Below, one piece after another: positions 8,364 to 20,200 of a DNA stretch of 64,000 nucleotides (positions within the stretch are counted from its first letter, which is position 1; every line of letters begins with the position of its first letter). Source of the DNA: Litchfieldia salsa (GTDB lineage Bacteria > Bacillota > Bacilli > Bacillales > Bacillaceae_L); the NCBI RefSeq assembly GCF_900104555.1, contig NZ_FNJU01000001.1, forward strand, positions 124,001 through 188,000. The letters run 5' to 3'. The translations under genes and the position numbers were made by a program. Below the pieces are notes generated by a model that did no database searches, was not told the DNA's origin, and was given only the letters and a program-made list of their open reading frames with translations.

Positions 8364-9482
8364 TTGAAATTAGAACATCTTTATAGCATAATTCGCTTTC
8401 TAGTTGTACTTATTTCTATTATTCTTGGGGTTATTTTTGCTTATTATTTGTTAAGAGTAACTTATCCATTCTTAATTGCTTTCGCAATTTCATTTTTCAT
8501 TCAACCTCTTGTTATATTTTTTCAAGAAAAAGCACGTTTACCAAAGTCATTGGCCGTTTTTCTATCCCTTGTTCTTGTATTCGGGAGCATAGCAGGTGTT
8601 TTAACACTATTAGTTGCAGAAATTATTTCTGGAGCAAATTACTTAGCTAACGTTGTGCCAAATCACTTTGAAAATCTAGTTGTACATATTGAACAGATCG
8701 TTGCCGGTCAATTAATACCTCTTTATAATCAACTAACTACCCTGTTTAATAATTTAGAGTCAGGGCAACAACAATCAATCATTACGAATATCGAGAGTGT
8801 CGGAAAGACTGTTGCGACAAATGTTGGTCAATTTATTCAAACATTCCTCTTAAAAATCCCTGATTTTCTTGGATGGTTACCAAATGCAGCGACCGTTATC
8901 ATCTTTTCATTATTGGCTACATTTTTTATTAGTAAGGATTGGGAAAAAATCATTCGTTTTTCGCGAAAAATTATCCCCTCTAAAGCCCGAACTAGTAGTA
9001 AAACCGTGATTATTGATCTACAGCGTGCACTATTTGGTTTTATAAAAGCTCAAGCTACACTAATCTCGATTACAACCGTCATTGTCTTAATTGGCCTATT
9101 AATCCTTCGAGTAGATTATGCCATTACCATTGCATTACTTATTGGCCTAGTGGACATTTTGCCTTATTTAGGGACAGGGTTGGTGTTTGTCCCATGGATT
9201 ATTTATACAGCACTTAGTGGCAATGTTGAATTTGCCATTGGTTTAGGAATATTATACATTATCATTTTGGTACAGAGACAACTAATGGAACCAAAGATAT
9301 TATCATCAAGCATAGGTTTAGACCCTCTTGCTACATTGATTTCATTGTTTGTTGGTTTTAAACTAATCGGATTTTTAGGTCTAATAGTTGGTCCAGTTAC
9401 TTTAGTGATCATAAAAACTTTGCACTCAGCTCGAGTGTTTGATGATTTATGGAATTACATTACCGGAAAAAACACCCTATAA
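8364..9482 (+). CDS. ytvI: AI-2E/YtvI-family permease, sporulation-associated
   Basis: A 372-residue polytopic membrane protein of the AI-2E transporter (UPF0118) superfamily. Hydrophobic segments are at about 10-45, 60-85, 165-190, 230-260, 265-290 and 320-355, with the family hallmark G-L-V-D-I-L-P-Y-L-G-T-G. The start is TTG, 7 nt after AGGAGGG; no better ATG exists. The B. subtilis orthologue is linked to sporulation; the transported solute is not known. A family B repeat begins 2 nt after its stop. Confidence 0.9.
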   Translation: MKLEHLYSIIRFLVVLISIILGVIFAYYLLRVTYPFLIAFAISFFIQPLVIFFQEKARLPKSLAVFLSLVLVFGSIAGVLTLLVAEIISGANYLANVVPNHFENLVVHIEQIVAGQLIPLYNQLTTLFNNLESGQQQSIITNIESVGKTVATNVGQFIQTFLLKIPDFLGWLPNAATVIIFSLLATFFISKDWEKIIRFSRKIIPSKARTSSKTVIIDLQRALFGFIKAQATLISITTVIVLIGLLILRVDYAITIALLIGLVDILPYLGTGLVFVPWIIYTALSGNVEFAIGLGILYIIILVQRQLMEPKILSSSIGLDPLATLISLFVGFKLIGFLGLIVGPVTLVIIKTLHSARVFDDLWNYITGKNTL

Positions 9483-9483
9483 C

Positions 9484-9603
9484 AAGAAAAGCGCAAGCGC
9501 CTTGGTCAGCCCCGACAGGCATAAGGGGAATCACGCAGGAAATCTTGTTTTCCGTAGTGATTCGACTTATGACCCCGAGGGGCTAGGCGCTGGAGCTAGA
9601 CAC
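9484..9603 (+). repeat. Family B repeat, copy 1
   Basis: A 120-nt element with left end AAGAAAAGCGCAAGCGCC and right end GGCGCTGGAGCTAGACA. The core holds paired arms (AGCCCC/GGGGCT, CATAAG/CTTATG). Homology to other copies continues weakly past the right end (AAAACTGGGT). It abuts the ytvI stop codon. Confidence 0.85.
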
Positions 9604-9640
9604 AAAAACTGGGTTAAAATTTTTTACTTTCCTATAATAA

Positions 9641-9693
9641 AATAAGAGGTTGACTACTATAGTGTGTACACTAAAAGTGGTCAACCTCTTATT
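9641..9693. terminator. Bidirectional terminator between ytvI and fxsA
   Basis: Perfect 14-nt inverted arms AATAAGAGGTTGAC / GTCAACCTCTTATT at 9641-9654 and 9680-9693 are flanked by T-rich tracts on both strands. It can end the plus-strand ytvI message and the minus-strand fxsA message. Confidence 0.75.
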
Positions 9694-10080
9694 TTATCTG
9701 ATAATGGTAAAGTTACCTCGCTTAATGACACGTTGAATCCAGCGTCCGATCCACGGTTTAAATGCATTTCGTGTTGGTGGTAGTAATAATAAAAATCCAA
9801 TTAAATCTGTTATAAAACCAGGAGTCAACAGAACTACTCCACCTACAAGAATACAAAGTCCATCAATGATCACATCGCTTGGCATTTGACCATATCGCAT
9901 TTGATCTTGAAACCTTCTCAATGTTTCCATCCCTTGCCTCTTTGCAAGCCATGCTCCAAACACACCTGTCAAGATGATTAGAAGAATTGTTGGCCAAGGT
10001 CCAATAATATTACCTGAAAATACTAATAAGCCGATTTCTAATGCAGGTACGATAATAATTAAAGCCAATAACAAACGCAT
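9694..10080 (-). CDS. fxsA: FxsA-family membrane protein
   Basis: A 128-residue protein of the FxsA family (the E. coli member modulates phage T7 exclusion by the F plasmid). Hydrophobic segments lie at about 2-20, 25-45 and 72-100. The typical L-L-L-P-P-T-R motif follows the last segment, then a basic tail. The ATG follows GAGGGGG. It is downstream of pyk on the same strand, but pyk has its own terminator. Role in Bacillus is unknown. Confidence 0.92.
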   Translation of the reverse strand: MRLLLALIIIVPALEIGLLVFSGNIIGPWPTILLIILTGVFGAWLAKRQGMETLRRFQDQMRYGQMPSDVIIDGLCILVGGVVLLTPGFITDLIGFLLLLPPTRNAFKPWIGRWIQRVIKRGNFTIIR

Positions 10081-10144
10081 ACTTATGGCCCCCTCACTCT
10101 TTTTAACAACATGCTTGTACCCAATATTGTATGTTAATGAAACA

Positions 10145-10176
10145 AAAGAGAGAAGGAAAACTCTCCTTCTCTCTTT
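10145..10176 (-). terminator. Terminator of pyk
   Basis: A 12-13 bp stem AAAGAGAGAAGGA / TCCTTCTCTCTTT with a short loop, followed on the minus strand by TTGTTTC. It ends 9 nt from the pyk stop. Confidence 0.88.
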
Positions 10177-10184
10177 AAAAAATC

Positions 10185-11945
10185 TTAAAGTACACTTGCA
10201 TGTCCTTGATATACAATACCTCTAGATGAATCAACCGTAATATCTTGTCCATCATGTAAAACAGTTGTCGCATTTTCAACACCAACAATCACCGGGATCC
10301 CTAAGCTTAATCCTACGACTGCGGCATGACTAGTTAGTCCACCTTCTTCAGTAATAAGTGCAACCGCCTTTTCCATTGCACCAATCATATCACGATCTGT
10401 TCCTTTCGTTACTAAGACCGCTCCATCTTGCATTTTGTTAAGTGCATCATCGCTACTATCTGCAATAACTACTTTACCATATGCAGACTTCTGACCAATT
10501 CCTTGTCCCTTTACAATTACATCTCCTACAACATGAACTTTAATTAAGTTAGTTGTACCAGCTTCACCAGCAGGAACACCAGCTGTAATCACTACTAAAT
10601 CTCCGTGATTAATAATTCCAGAACTTAATCCTTGTTCAACAGCAACATCTAACATTTCATCTGTTGATTTACACATTTTTCCTACTCTAGAATATACACC
10701 CCAAACAAGTGATAATTTTCTAGCAGTTGATTCATCAGCTGTTACTGCAATGATTGGTGCTTTCGGACGATATTTAGATATCATTTTAGCCGTATAACCA
10801 CTTGCAGTTGATGCTAAGATTGAAGCAACATTCAAGTTAAGTGCTGTGTGAGCTACAGATTGACCAATCGCATCAGTGATTGTTGTACCAGATTGCTTGC
10901 TTCTTTTTGAAAGGATTTCACGATAATCAAGTGCTTGTTCAGCTCTTGAAGCAATATTATTCATTGTTTGAACAGCTTCAACTGGATAAATTCCCGCTGC
11001 AGTCTCTCCAGATAACATGATTGCATCTGTTCCATCAAAAATAGCGTTCGCAACATCACTAGCTTCTGCACGTGTTGGTCTAGGATTACGTTGCATTGAG
11101 TCAAGCATTTGAGTTGCAGTAATGACCGGCTTACCTGCAGCATTACACTTTTTAATTAAGTCCTTTTGAACTAGTGGTACTTCTTCAGCAGGGATTTCTA
11201 CACCTAAATCACCACGAGCAACCATTAATCCATCTGACACTTCTAAAATTTCATTTATATTATCCACACCTTCTTGATTTTCAATCTTAGGGATAATTTG
11301 AATTTCTGAAGCTTTATGTTCTTCTAATAATTCACGGATTTCTAATACATCAGATGCGCGACGTACAAAAGATGCAGCAATGAAATCTACACCTTGTTCA
11401 ATACCGAAAACAATATCTTTTGCATCCTTTTCAGTAATTCCAGGAAGGTTAACCTTTACACCAGGAACATTAACACCTTTTTTGTTCTTTAGTGTTCCAC
11501 TGTTAAGAACTTTTGTTAAAATTTCATTTTTAGCTTTATCAACAGTGATTACTTCTAATCCAATTAATCCGTCATCCAATAGAATTTTAGAACCAGCTGA
11601 CACATCATCCATCAAACCTGAATATGTAATTGAGAATTTCTCAGTTGTTCCAACTACCTCTTCCATTGAAACGATTACAGTTGAGCCTTCTTGTAACTCA
11701 ATCGCCCCATTCTCCATTGTATTCGTACGAATCTCAGGACCTTTAGTATCTAAAAGAATCGCTACAGTTTTACCTGTGATCTTTGATGCTTCACGAATAT
11801 TTTGGATTCTTGCACCATGCTCTTCAAAATCACCATGTGAAAAATTCAAGCGAGCAACATTCATTCCAGCCTTAATTAGTTCTGTTAATTTTTCAACACT
11901 TTCACTTGCTGGGCCAATTGTACAAACAATCTTCGTTTTACGCAT
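10185..11945 (-). CDS. pyk: Pyruvate kinase with C-terminal phosphohistidine-like domain
   Basis: Transfers phosphate from phosphoenolpyruvate to ADP, the last step of glycolysis. At 586 residues it has the Bacillus/Geobacillus form: a catalytic barrel ([15 protein letters not shown], the active-site segment [18 protein letters not shown]) and an extra C-terminal domain of about 110 residues like the phosphohistidine domain of PEP-utilising enzymes ([10 protein letters not shown]). The ATG follows AGGAGG. It is downstream of pfkA, separated by a stem-loop. Confidence 0.97.
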   Translation of the reverse strand: MRKTKIVCTIGPASESVEKLTELIKAGMNVARLNFSHGDFEEHGARIQNIREASKITGKTVAILLDTKGPEIRTNTMENGAIELQEGSTVIVSMEEVVGTTEKFSITYSGLMDDVSAGSKILLDDGLIGLEVITVDKAKNEILTKVLNSGTLKNKKGVNVPGVKVNLPGITEKDAKDIVFGIEQGVDFIAASFVRRASDVLEIRELLEEHKASEIQIIPKIENQEGVDNINEILEVSDGLMVARGDLGVEIPAEEVPLVQKDLIKKCNAAGKPVITATQMLDSMQRNPRPTRAEASDVANAIFDGTDAIMLSGETAAGIYPVEAVQTMNNIASRAEQALDYREILSKRSKQSGTTITDAIGQSVAHTALNLNVASILASTASGYTAKMISKYRPKAPIIAVTADESTARKLSLVWGVYSRVGKMCKSTDEMLDVAVEQGLSSGIINHGDLVVITAGVPAGEAGTTNLIKVHVVGDVIVKGQGIGQKSAYGKVVIADSSDDALNKMQDGAVLVTKGTDRDMIGAMEKAVALITEEGGLTSHAAVVGLSLGIPVIVGVENATTVLHDGQDITVDSSRGIVYQGHASVL

Positions 11946-12007
11946 TCTTTTGTCCTCCTATAACTCTACACCATAATTTATTATATTGTTTTGAAACCAT
12001 TCGTTTA

Positions 12008-12067
12008 ATCGCTCTAAAATTCTTTTGACAGAGGATTTACACTGTCAAAAGAATGAATGGGAGCGAT
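12008..12067 (-). terminator. Stem-loop between pfkA and pyk
   Basis: Perfect 13-nt arms ATTCTTTTGACAG / CTGTCAAAAGAAT (12019-12031, 12042-12054) are enclosed by a second pair ATCGCTC / GAGCGAT. The U-tract on the minus strand is weak (GAATTTTAG), so it may attenuate rather than fully stop pfkA-pyk transcription or stabilise processed ends. Confidence 0.55.
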
Positions 12068-12077
12068 ACCATATAGA

Positions 12078-13076
<999 letters not shown>

Positions 13077-13260
13077 TTAAATACATGTTTTTAAATAAAT
13101 ATTCTTCACACCATTGTTCTACAATGTTTTTAACATACCATGAAGAAATTTTGAAAACAATAGAGATTATGTGAATAATTCATAGATATGAATAGAATGT
13201 ATGAAGAACAGAGTAGATTTAACTATGCTAAAAATAAAAAAATCAATCTGCACATACGAA

Positions 13261-13288
13261 AACGTGCACCCTTATAAGGATACACGTT
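13261..13288 (-). terminator. Stem-loop after accA
   Basis: The minus-strand RNA folds AACGUGUAUCCUUA / UAAGGGUGCACGUU with G-U pairs and then UUCG. The stem is strong and the U-tract short. It starts 4 nt after the accA stop. Confidence 0.65.
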
Positions 13289-13292
13289 ATCA

Positions 13293-14270
13293 TCATTTAA
13301 TTCCAACAAAATCATTATTTTTTTCATATTGACCAATTTTTTTAAACTTTTCGTAGCGATGTGTTACTAGCTCTGTCGGATCAAGCTTAAGGAGCCTTCC
13401 AAGACTTTCCTTTAATGTTAAATCCATACTGCGTGCTTGTTCCTTAATATTAAGATGTGCTCCACCTTTTACCTCTGGAATAATCTCATCTATTACTCCT
13501 AATTTCTTCAAATCAGGTGCAGTAATTTTCATTGTTTCAGCTGCCTTCTTTGCTAGACTTGCATCCTTCCAAAGAATAGAAGCTGCACCTTCTGGTGAAA
13601 TAACAGAATAAGTAGAGTTTTCAAGCATGTGAATGTAATTCCCTACTCCAAGAGCAAGAGCACCTCCACTTCCTCCTTCACCAATCACGATACAAATGAC
13701 AGGAACTGTTAACCCTGCCATTTCAAAAAGGTTTTTTGCAATAGCTTCACTTTGTCCTCGTTCCTCAGCAGCCTTACCTGGATAAGCACCCTTTGTATCG
13801 ATAAAGCAGATAATTGGACGGTTGAATTTTTCCGCTTGCTTCATCAATCTGAGTGCTTTTCTGTATCCTTCTGGGTGAGGCATTCCAAAGTTTCTGCGAA
13901 TGTTTTCCTTTGTATCTTTTCCGCGCTGGTGTCCAATTACAGTAACTGGAATTCCATGATACCTGGCAATACCACCAACGATTGCTTCATCATCACCAAA
14001 ATAACGATCTCCATGAACTTCTATAAATTGAGTAAATAATTCGCCGATATAATCTAATGTTGTCGGACGTTCAGGGTGTCTAGCTAATTGAACACGATCC
14101 CACGGTTGCATATTGTTATAAATATCTTTTTCTAGCTTTTCTAATCTTGCTTCAAGCTTATCAATTTCATTCGTTAGATCAACATCAGTTGTTTTAGTGA
14201 ATTCTTTTAATTCATGTATCTTACTTCTTAGTTCTTTAACTGGTTTCTCAAACTCTAATTCACCTATCAT
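13293..14270 (-). CDS. accA: Acetyl-CoA carboxylase carboxyltransferase subunit alpha
   Basis: With AccD it forms the carboxyltransferase that moves CO2 from biotin to acetyl-CoA, giving malonyl-CoA for fatty acid synthesis. Hallmarks: an N-terminal coiled region, [19 protein letters not shown] and the oxyanion-hole segments [12 protein letters not shown] and S-P-E-G-A-A-S-I-L. The ATG at 14270 gives 325 residues, the B. subtilis length, with GGAGG 8 nt upstream; a GTG three codons earlier overlaps that site. It overlaps the accD stop by 11 nt, so translation is coupled. Confidence 0.96.
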   Translation of the reverse strand: MIGELEFEKPVKELRSKIHELKEFTKTTDVDLTNEIDKLEARLEKLEKDIYNNMQPWDRVQLARHPERPTTLDYIGELFTQFIEVHGDRYFGDDEAIVGGIARYHGIPVTVIGHQRGKDTKENIRRNFGMPHPEGYRKALRLMKQAEKFNRPIICFIDTKGAYPGKAAEERGQSEAIAKNLFEMAGLTVPVICIVIGEGGSGGALALGVGNYIHMLENSTYSVISPEGAASILWKDASLAKKAAETMKITAPDLKKLGVIDEIIPEVKGGAHLNIKEQARSMDLTLKESLGRLLKLDPTELVTHRYEKFKKIGQYEKNNDFVGIK

Positions 14271-15126
14271 CAAACTCACCTCCCACTTGATGTAAGTCTA
14301 ATATATTACCAAGTGTATCTTTCATCTCATGACGATGAATAACAGAATCTAACTGGCCATGCTTTAACAAAAACTCTGACGTTTGGAAATCATCAGGCAG
14401 CTCTTCTCTAATAGTCTGTTCAATGATTCTTCTACCCGCAAAACCAATAAGTGCCCGTGGTTCAGCAAAGTTATAGTCACCAAGTGATGCAAAGCTTGCG
14501 GAAACACCACCCGTTGTCGGGTGAGTCATTACAGAAATAATCAGACCCTTTTGATCACTGAACAGCTTTAGAGCCGAACTAGTTTTGGCCATTTGCATAA
14601 GACTTAATACCCCTTCTTGCATCCTTGCACCACCGCTAGCTGTAAAAATCAAAAAAGGCACTTTTAATTCTTTCGCTTTTTCAATCGCACGGGTAATTTT
14701 TTCTCCTACGACCGAACCCATACTTCCCATTCTGAAACTTGAATCCATAACAGCGATCACTAGTCTAATTCCGGAAATTTCACCTTCACCGGTTACAACA
14801 GCCTCATTTAGCTTTGTTTTTTGACGATCCTTTTCAAGTTTACTCACATAATCAGGAAAATCTAATGGATTCTTGGATATCATATCTTTATCGTATTCTA
14901 TAAAAGTATCCTCGTCTAGTAAGCTTGAAATTCTCTCATATGCGGTCATTGGATGATGATGATCACAATTCATACATACTTTTAAATTTTTTATTAATTC
15001 TTTCGAATACATTATTTTTTTGCAGTTAGAGCACTTTGTCATGATTCCTTCGGGAACATCTTGCTTTGCATGCTCAGATGGGATTGCTGCATACTTTTTC
15101 TTTTTAACAAAAAGATCCTTTAACAA
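14260..15126 (-). CDS. accD: Acetyl-CoA carboxylase carboxyltransferase subunit beta
   Basis: Partner of AccA, 288 residues. The N-terminal zinc ribbon is present as C-S-N-C and C-M-N-C, followed by the crotonase-like carboxyltransferase fold with [22 protein letters not shown] and [10 protein letters not shown]. The start is TTG with GAGGCGG 8 nt upstream; the encoded start M-L-K-D-L-F fits AccD of other Bacillus. It is the first gene of the accDA pair and lies 121 nt after a GntR-type regulator on the same strand. Confidence 0.96.
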   Translation of the reverse strand: MLKDLFVKKKKYAAIPSEHAKQDVPEGIMTKCSNCKKIMYSKELIKNLKVCMNCDHHHPMTAYERISSLLDEDTFIEYDKDMISKNPLDFPDYVSKLEKDRQKTKLNEAVVTGEGEISGIRLVIAVMDSSFRMGSMGSVVGEKITRAIEKAKELKVPFLIFTASGGARMQEGVLSLMQMAKTSSALKLFSDQKGLIISVMTHPTTGGVSASFASLGDYNFAEPRALIGFAGRRIIEQTIREELPDDFQTSEFLLKHGQLDSVIHRHEMKDTLGNILDLHQVGGEFDDR

Positions 15127-15247
15127 GCAGAAACCGCCTCACTTTCATTCCTTTTTACCATTTTGCGACCGTAAACTACAACCGCTTTGACCATTCAAAA
15201 ATCAATTAATATATAAGTTAGAAATCATTTTCTACCAAACGACGTTT

Positions 15248-15844
15248 CTAGTCATTCGAAACAAACCGATGATATTCCTTCATAACACTTTCGACATCTC
15301 TGTCTCTTAGACCTTTTATTATATTTGCGAACTCAAACTTTTCCTGTGGAGTGAATGCAGTTTCGTGATACTCAGTAAGTACCTGCCAGATTCTTAACAC
15401 AAGTAAATTATCTGTTGCTTCAACAATAACCTTAAAAAGGGATGTGAATGTAAGTTCACCTTGCTCATTTTTTAATTCAAGATATTCTACCTGTGATTCA
15501 TTTATTCTAGCAATTGCTAGTTTAATACATTCGCACTCAATAATATATTTTGTTTCTAGTAGGTCACTTTTCTTCTTAACTCCTTGGAGTATGAAAGTTC
15601 CAAGTATTTGCACGAGTTGGTTTTCACCAAAATCCTTAATATAGGTTCCTTCACCACGTCTTGTTTCAATTAATCCTAGAAGTTCTAATGCTCTTAATGC
15701 CTCTCGAACTGAAGAACGACCTACATTTAATCGATCAGATAACTCTCTCTCTGAAGGGATTTTGTCTCCTGGAACTAAACCATCCTCGACTATAATTAGT
15801 TGCAGCTTTTTTACGATCTCGATATAGAGCTTTGAAGATGTCAC
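15248..15844 (-). CDS. GntR/FadR-family transcriptional regulator with a shortened FCD domain
   Basis: A 198-residue regulator. Residues about 5-72 are a GntR winged helix (K-I-P-S-E-R-E-L, G-R-S-S-V-R-E-A-L-R-A-L-E-L-L-G-L-I-E-T-R-R-G-E-G-T). The rest resembles the FadR C-terminal (FCD) helical domain but is shorter than usual, and the metal-binding histidines normally in F-H-x-A-L and E-E-H are replaced (L-F-K-V-I-V-E-A; F-E-F-A-N-I-I). GTG start, 10 nt after the malic enzyme stop, so the two are co-transcribed. Its position between malic enzyme and accDA points to control of fatty-acid precursor or NADPH supply. A fitting operator lies at 17206. Confidence 0.88.
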   Translation of the reverse strand: MTSSKLYIEIVKKLQLIIVEDGLVPGDKIPSERELSDRLNVGRSSVREALRALELLGLIETRRGEGTYIKDFGENQLVQILGTFILQGVKKKSDLLETKYIIECECIKLAIARINESQVEYLELKNEQGELTFTSLFKVIVEATDNLLVLRIWQVLTEYHETAFTPQEKFEFANIIKGLRDRDVESVMKEYHRFVSND

Positions 15845-15853
15845 TATTTATAT

Positions 15854-17092
15854 TCACTCACCTTGTCCAATTATAGCTAATCGTTTCGTCTTTTCTAAGA
15901 TATCATCCGGATTCACGGTGATTCTTGCCACACCCGTTTCCATCGCAGCTCTTGCTACTGAAGCTGCAACTGCAGGAGCTACTCTAGGATCAAATGGTCC
16001 TGGAATAACATATTCTGAAGATAGTTGGTCCTCTGTAATTAATGAGGCTATAGCCTCCACTGCTGCTATTTTCATTTGCTCATTTATATGTGTAGCTCTT
16101 ACATCCAAAGCCCCGCGAAAAATCCCAGGAAATGCAAGAACATTGTTCACTTGATTTGGAAAATCAGAACGTCCTGTACCTACCACTTTCGCTCCAGCTG
16201 TTTTTGCATCGTCCGGCATAATTTCTGGGTTAGGATTAGCCATCGCAAAAATAATTGGATCGGGATTCATTGATTTGACCATCTCAGGAGTTAAAGCACC
16301 TTCTACAGACACCCCTATAAAAACATCAGTTTCTTTAATGACGTCTGCTAGGCTGCCTTCAAGTCGATTTCGGTTCGTATATTTTGCAACTTCATCTTTA
16401 ACTGAATTCATTCCATACGAGCGACCATCAAATATAGCGCCCTTAGAATCACACATAATGATGTCCCTTACCCCATAGCTATTAAGTAATTTAATGATCG
16501 CAATCCCAGCAGCCCCTGCTCCATTTGCAACCACTTTTACTTCAGACATCGATTTGTTCACTAATTTTAATGCGTTAACTAACCCTGCAACCGTCACAAT
16601 AGCAGTTCCATGTTGATCATCGTGGAAGATTGGGATATTTGTCTCTTTTTTTAAACGTTCTTCAATGATGAAGCAATTTGGTGCAGCAATATCTTCTAAG
16701 TTAACTCCGCCAAAAGTAGGTTCAAGTAATTTTACCGTTTCAATTATTTTTTCAATGTCAGTTGTATTTAAGCAAATTGGAAAGGCATCTACGCCAGCAA
16801 AACTTTTAAATAATACGGCTTTCCCTTCCATAACTGGTAGGGCAGCTTCTGGTCCAATGTTACCTAATCCGAGTACAGCCGTTCCGTCAGATACGACAGC
16901 TACCATGTTACCTTTCATCGTATAATCATATACTTTGTTTTTGTCATCATAAATATCTTTACAAGGCTCAGCAACACCTGGTGAATATGCAAGACTTAAA
17001 TCCTTTGCATTTTTAACTGGAACCTTTGATTTTGTTTCAAGCTTCCCTTTATAAAATTCGTGCATATGTAATGCCTCTTCACGCAAAGTCAT
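15854..17092 (-). CDS. ytsJ: NADP-type malic enzyme
   Basis: Decarboxylates malate to pyruvate with NAD(P)H formation. The 412-residue length and sequence follow the short bacterial type such as B. subtilis YtsJ. Motifs: S-L-A-Y-S-P-G-V-A-E-P-C, the catalytic Lys in M-E-G-K-A-V-L-F-K, metal-binding N-L-E-D-I-A-A-P and H-D-D-Q-H-G-T-A-I-V, and Rossmann G-A-G-A-A-G. The ATG follows GGGGAG at 9 nt. It heads a run with the GntR regulator and accDA: NADPH and pyruvate supply beside malonyl-CoA formation. Confidence 0.95.
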   Translation of the reverse strand: MTLREEALHMHEFYKGKLETKSKVPVKNAKDLSLAYSPGVAEPCKDIYDDKNKVYDYTMKGNMVAVVSDGTAVLGLGNIGPEAALPVMEGKAVLFKSFAGVDAFPICLNTTDIEKIIETVKLLEPTFGGVNLEDIAAPNCFIIEERLKKETNIPIFHDDQHGTAIVTVAGLVNALKLVNKSMSEVKVVANGAGAAGIAIIKLLNSYGVRDIIMCDSKGAIFDGRSYGMNSVKDEVAKYTNRNRLEGSLADVIKETDVFIGVSVEGALTPEMVKSMNPDPIIFAMANPNPEIMPDDAKTAGAKVVGTGRSDFPNQVNNVLAFPGIFRGALDVRATHINEQMKIAAVEAIASLITEDQLSSEYVIPGPFDPRVAPAVAASVARAAMETGVARITVNPDDILEKTKRLAIIGQGE

Positions 17093-17205
17093 TGAAGTTC
17101 ACTCCCCAAAATGATCACTCTGATTTTTCAATTCCACTACCTTTTAGAGTTCATATGTATGAGAACTCATCACCTTATAAAATGAGTAAATAGATAAATA
17201 ACATA

Positions 17206-17218
17206 GTGGTCTGACCAC
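17206..17218. promoter_or_regulatory. Candidate FadR-type operator upstream of the malic enzyme gene
   Basis: A perfect 13-nt palindrome GTGGTCTGACCAC stands alone in the 173-nt gap between dnaE and the malic enzyme gene. It satisfies TNGTNNNACNA, the pattern known for FadR-subfamily GntR regulators. The next gene but one encodes such a regulator, which makes autoregulation the simplest reading. Binding is inferred only. Confidence 0.55.
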
Positions 17219-17265
17219 GTTGACTCTTACAATATTAACATAATTTCGTCTGTTGTACATTGAAT

Positions 17266-20200
17266 TTATTTAACGACAACATTTTTATCACCTAACAGAT
17301 TTTTAAACTGTTGAATTGTTTTTTCCTCTATAGATACCCAATATTCTCGTTGAAGTGCAATCGTCTTCTGATCCTTTTCAAAATAAACAATAACTGCTAC
17401 AGTACCATGATTTTTCTTTAAAATGGACTTTAAATCTTCCAATAAATCTTCTTGTTGATGGTTACTTTCTATTTTAAGAAAAAGCTTATTATTTGAATCA
17501 TTTTCCTTTATAGGTTCAACTTCCTCAATCGTTTTAACTGATTTAATGATAAATTGAGTTCGATTATCCCTTTTTTCTACATTCCCTTCTAAGAATTGAA
17601 TTTCACCTTTTTTAAGATTCTTAGAAAAACGAGTGTAGACAGCAGGAAATGCGACCGCATCCATATCACCCGTCTCATCACTCAACGTTAGAAAAGCCAT
17701 TACTTCACCTTTCTTTGTCCGTATTGTTCTTTCTGTTGTAATTAACACACAGACCGTTTTTTTTAGATTAGATGACTCCTTGGTAACTATGTCTGCAATT
17801 TGAGTTATTACGTGTTGATTTACCTTATTAAGCAACGTACTTACGGGATGATTTGATAAATAAAAACCAAGTGCCTCTTTTTCAAATTGTAATTTTTCTT
17901 CCTGTGTGAAAGGTTCGATATTTACATACTTTGGTTTAATCATAAAATCATCATCATCAACAAATAAATCAATCTGATTCTTGTCCTTTGGGTGGACTAG
18001 CTCAGCATGTTCTATGGCGACGTCAACCGTTGCTAAAAGGGTTGCTCGATCTTCTTTGAATTCATCAAATGCACCAGAACATATAAGAGCTTCTAAGATT
18101 CTACGATTTACATGCCGCATGGAAACTCGAATACAAAAGTCAAATAAATCTCTGAAAGGCTTCTTTTTACGTTCTGCTAGAATATCCCGTAATGCAGCTA
18201 CTCCAACTCCCTTCACCGCTGATAAACTAAACCTTATACCTGATTTTTCTACTAAAAAAGGGTATGTACTCTTATTAATAGATGGAGAAAGAATATTTAT
18301 TCCTTTTTGTTTTGCTTCTCTGATATATTGTGCTAATTTTTCATCATTCCCAACCGCACTTGTCAGTAAAGCAGCAGTGAAGTATGTCCGGTAATTCGCT
18401 TTTAGATATGCCAATTGATAAGCAATCATACTATATGCAACCGCATGACTTCGATTGAAACCATAGTTTGCAAATCGAACAATTAGATCATAAATAGAGT
18501 CTGCAACAGCTCGGTCATAACCTCTATTAATACATCCTTGTACAAAATGGACTCTCTCTTGGTCAAGTACCTCTTTCTTTTTTTTGCTAACAGCTCTTCT
18601 TAACAAATCCGCTTCTCCTAAGGAAAAGCCTGCCATCATTGAAGCGATTTGCATAATCTGCTCCTGATAAACAATGACACCATATGTTTGTTTCAAGATA
18701 GGTTCAAGGTCAGGATGCGGATAAATTACATCTTCTTTTTTATGCTTTCTATCGATATAAACTGGGATATTTTCCATCGGACCTGGTCGATATAACGCAT
18801 TAACCGCTACGATATCCTCTAACTCTGTTGGTCTTAATCTTTCTAACACATTTCTCATACCACTAGATTCAAGTTGAAAGATTCCTGTTGTATCCCCTGT
18901 ACTCAGGAGTGAAAATGTGTTCGAATCATCAGTTGGGATCGTTGCAAGATCAATAGTCTTACTAGTGTTCTTACGTATAAGAGTAAGAATTTGATCAATC
19001 AATGTTAGATTCCTTAATCCAAGAAAGTCCATTTTTAATAGGCCAAGTTCTTCTAAGATTTCCATTGAAAATTGCGTTAAATAGACCTCCTGATGCCCTT
19101 CTTGAATGGGAATTAAATCGGTTAAAGGCTTCTCACTAATCACGACACCTGCAGCATGTGTAGACGTATGCCGTGGTAATCCCTCAAGCCTTAACGAAGT
19201 ATCAAAGATTCTTTTTCCAACTTCAGATTTTTGTAGATATTCCTGTAATCCTTTAGATTCTTTTAATGCTTGCTGGAGAGTAATACCTAGTTTTGACGGT
19301 ACTTGTTTTGCAATAAAGTCTGCTTCTTTAACCGAGATCCCCATTACTCTACCAACATCCCGTAAAACGGCACGTGCTGATAAAGTACCAAAAGTAATGA
19401 TTTGTGCAACATGAAGTTGTCCATACTTGTTCGCAACATAAGCAATCAATTCATCCCGTCGATTATCCGGAAAATCAATATCAATATCAGGCATAGAAAT
19501 TCTCTCGGGGTTTAAGAAACGCTCGAATAGTAATGAGTGTTTGATTGGATCAACATCTGTAATCTTCAGAACATAAGCAACGATTGAACCCGCTGCGGAA
19601 CCACGACCAGGACCTGTTAAAATTCCTTGTTGATGGGCGTATTCCATAAAGTCCCACACAATTAAAAAGTAATCACTAAAATTCATTTTCGTGATTACAC
19701 TTAGCTCATAGGTTAACCTGTCATAATGTTCTTCCTTTGGTTCAGGATATCTTTCCTTCAAGCCTTTTAAACACACTCGAGCTAAAAATTCATTTGCAGG
19801 CTCACCTTCAGGGACTGGGTATTTAGGGAGTGCCATCTTACCAAGTTCAATCTCTACATGGCACTTTGAAGCAATATTCATGGTTTGTTCTAATAACTCA
19901 GGAGAATCTGAAAAAAGGTCAACCATTTCATGGATCGTCTTGAAATAGGATTCTGAGCTTTCAAGCTGAAAACGGTCATTCTCAGATAATTTTGTTCCAT
20001 TACGGATATTAACTAAACACTCAAAGGCAAGCTTGTCATCTTTATTTAGGTATTGTACGTGATTTGTCGCTACAACGGGAATTTTTTGGCCATGACTAAG
20101 GATTTTTAATTGTTTATGTAGTTCAGCTTCTTCATTCAACCCTAGTCTTTGGTAGCCTAAATAAAAATCACCTATCTCAAAACATTCTTTATAAAAGGTA

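Noticed and set aside
9439-9645. 68-residue open frame running from ytvI into the family B repeat
   Set aside because: It starts inside ytvI in another frame and continues through a non-coding structured repeat.
11380-11976. 198-residue plus-strand open frame opposite pyk
   Set aside because: It lies wholly antisense to well-conserved pyk, has low-complexity Ser/Pro/Thr content typical of shadow frames, and no ribosome site.
17981-18394. 137-residue plus-strand open frame opposite dnaE
   Set aside because: Antisense to the dnaE helix-hairpin-helix region; no ribosome site and no family features.
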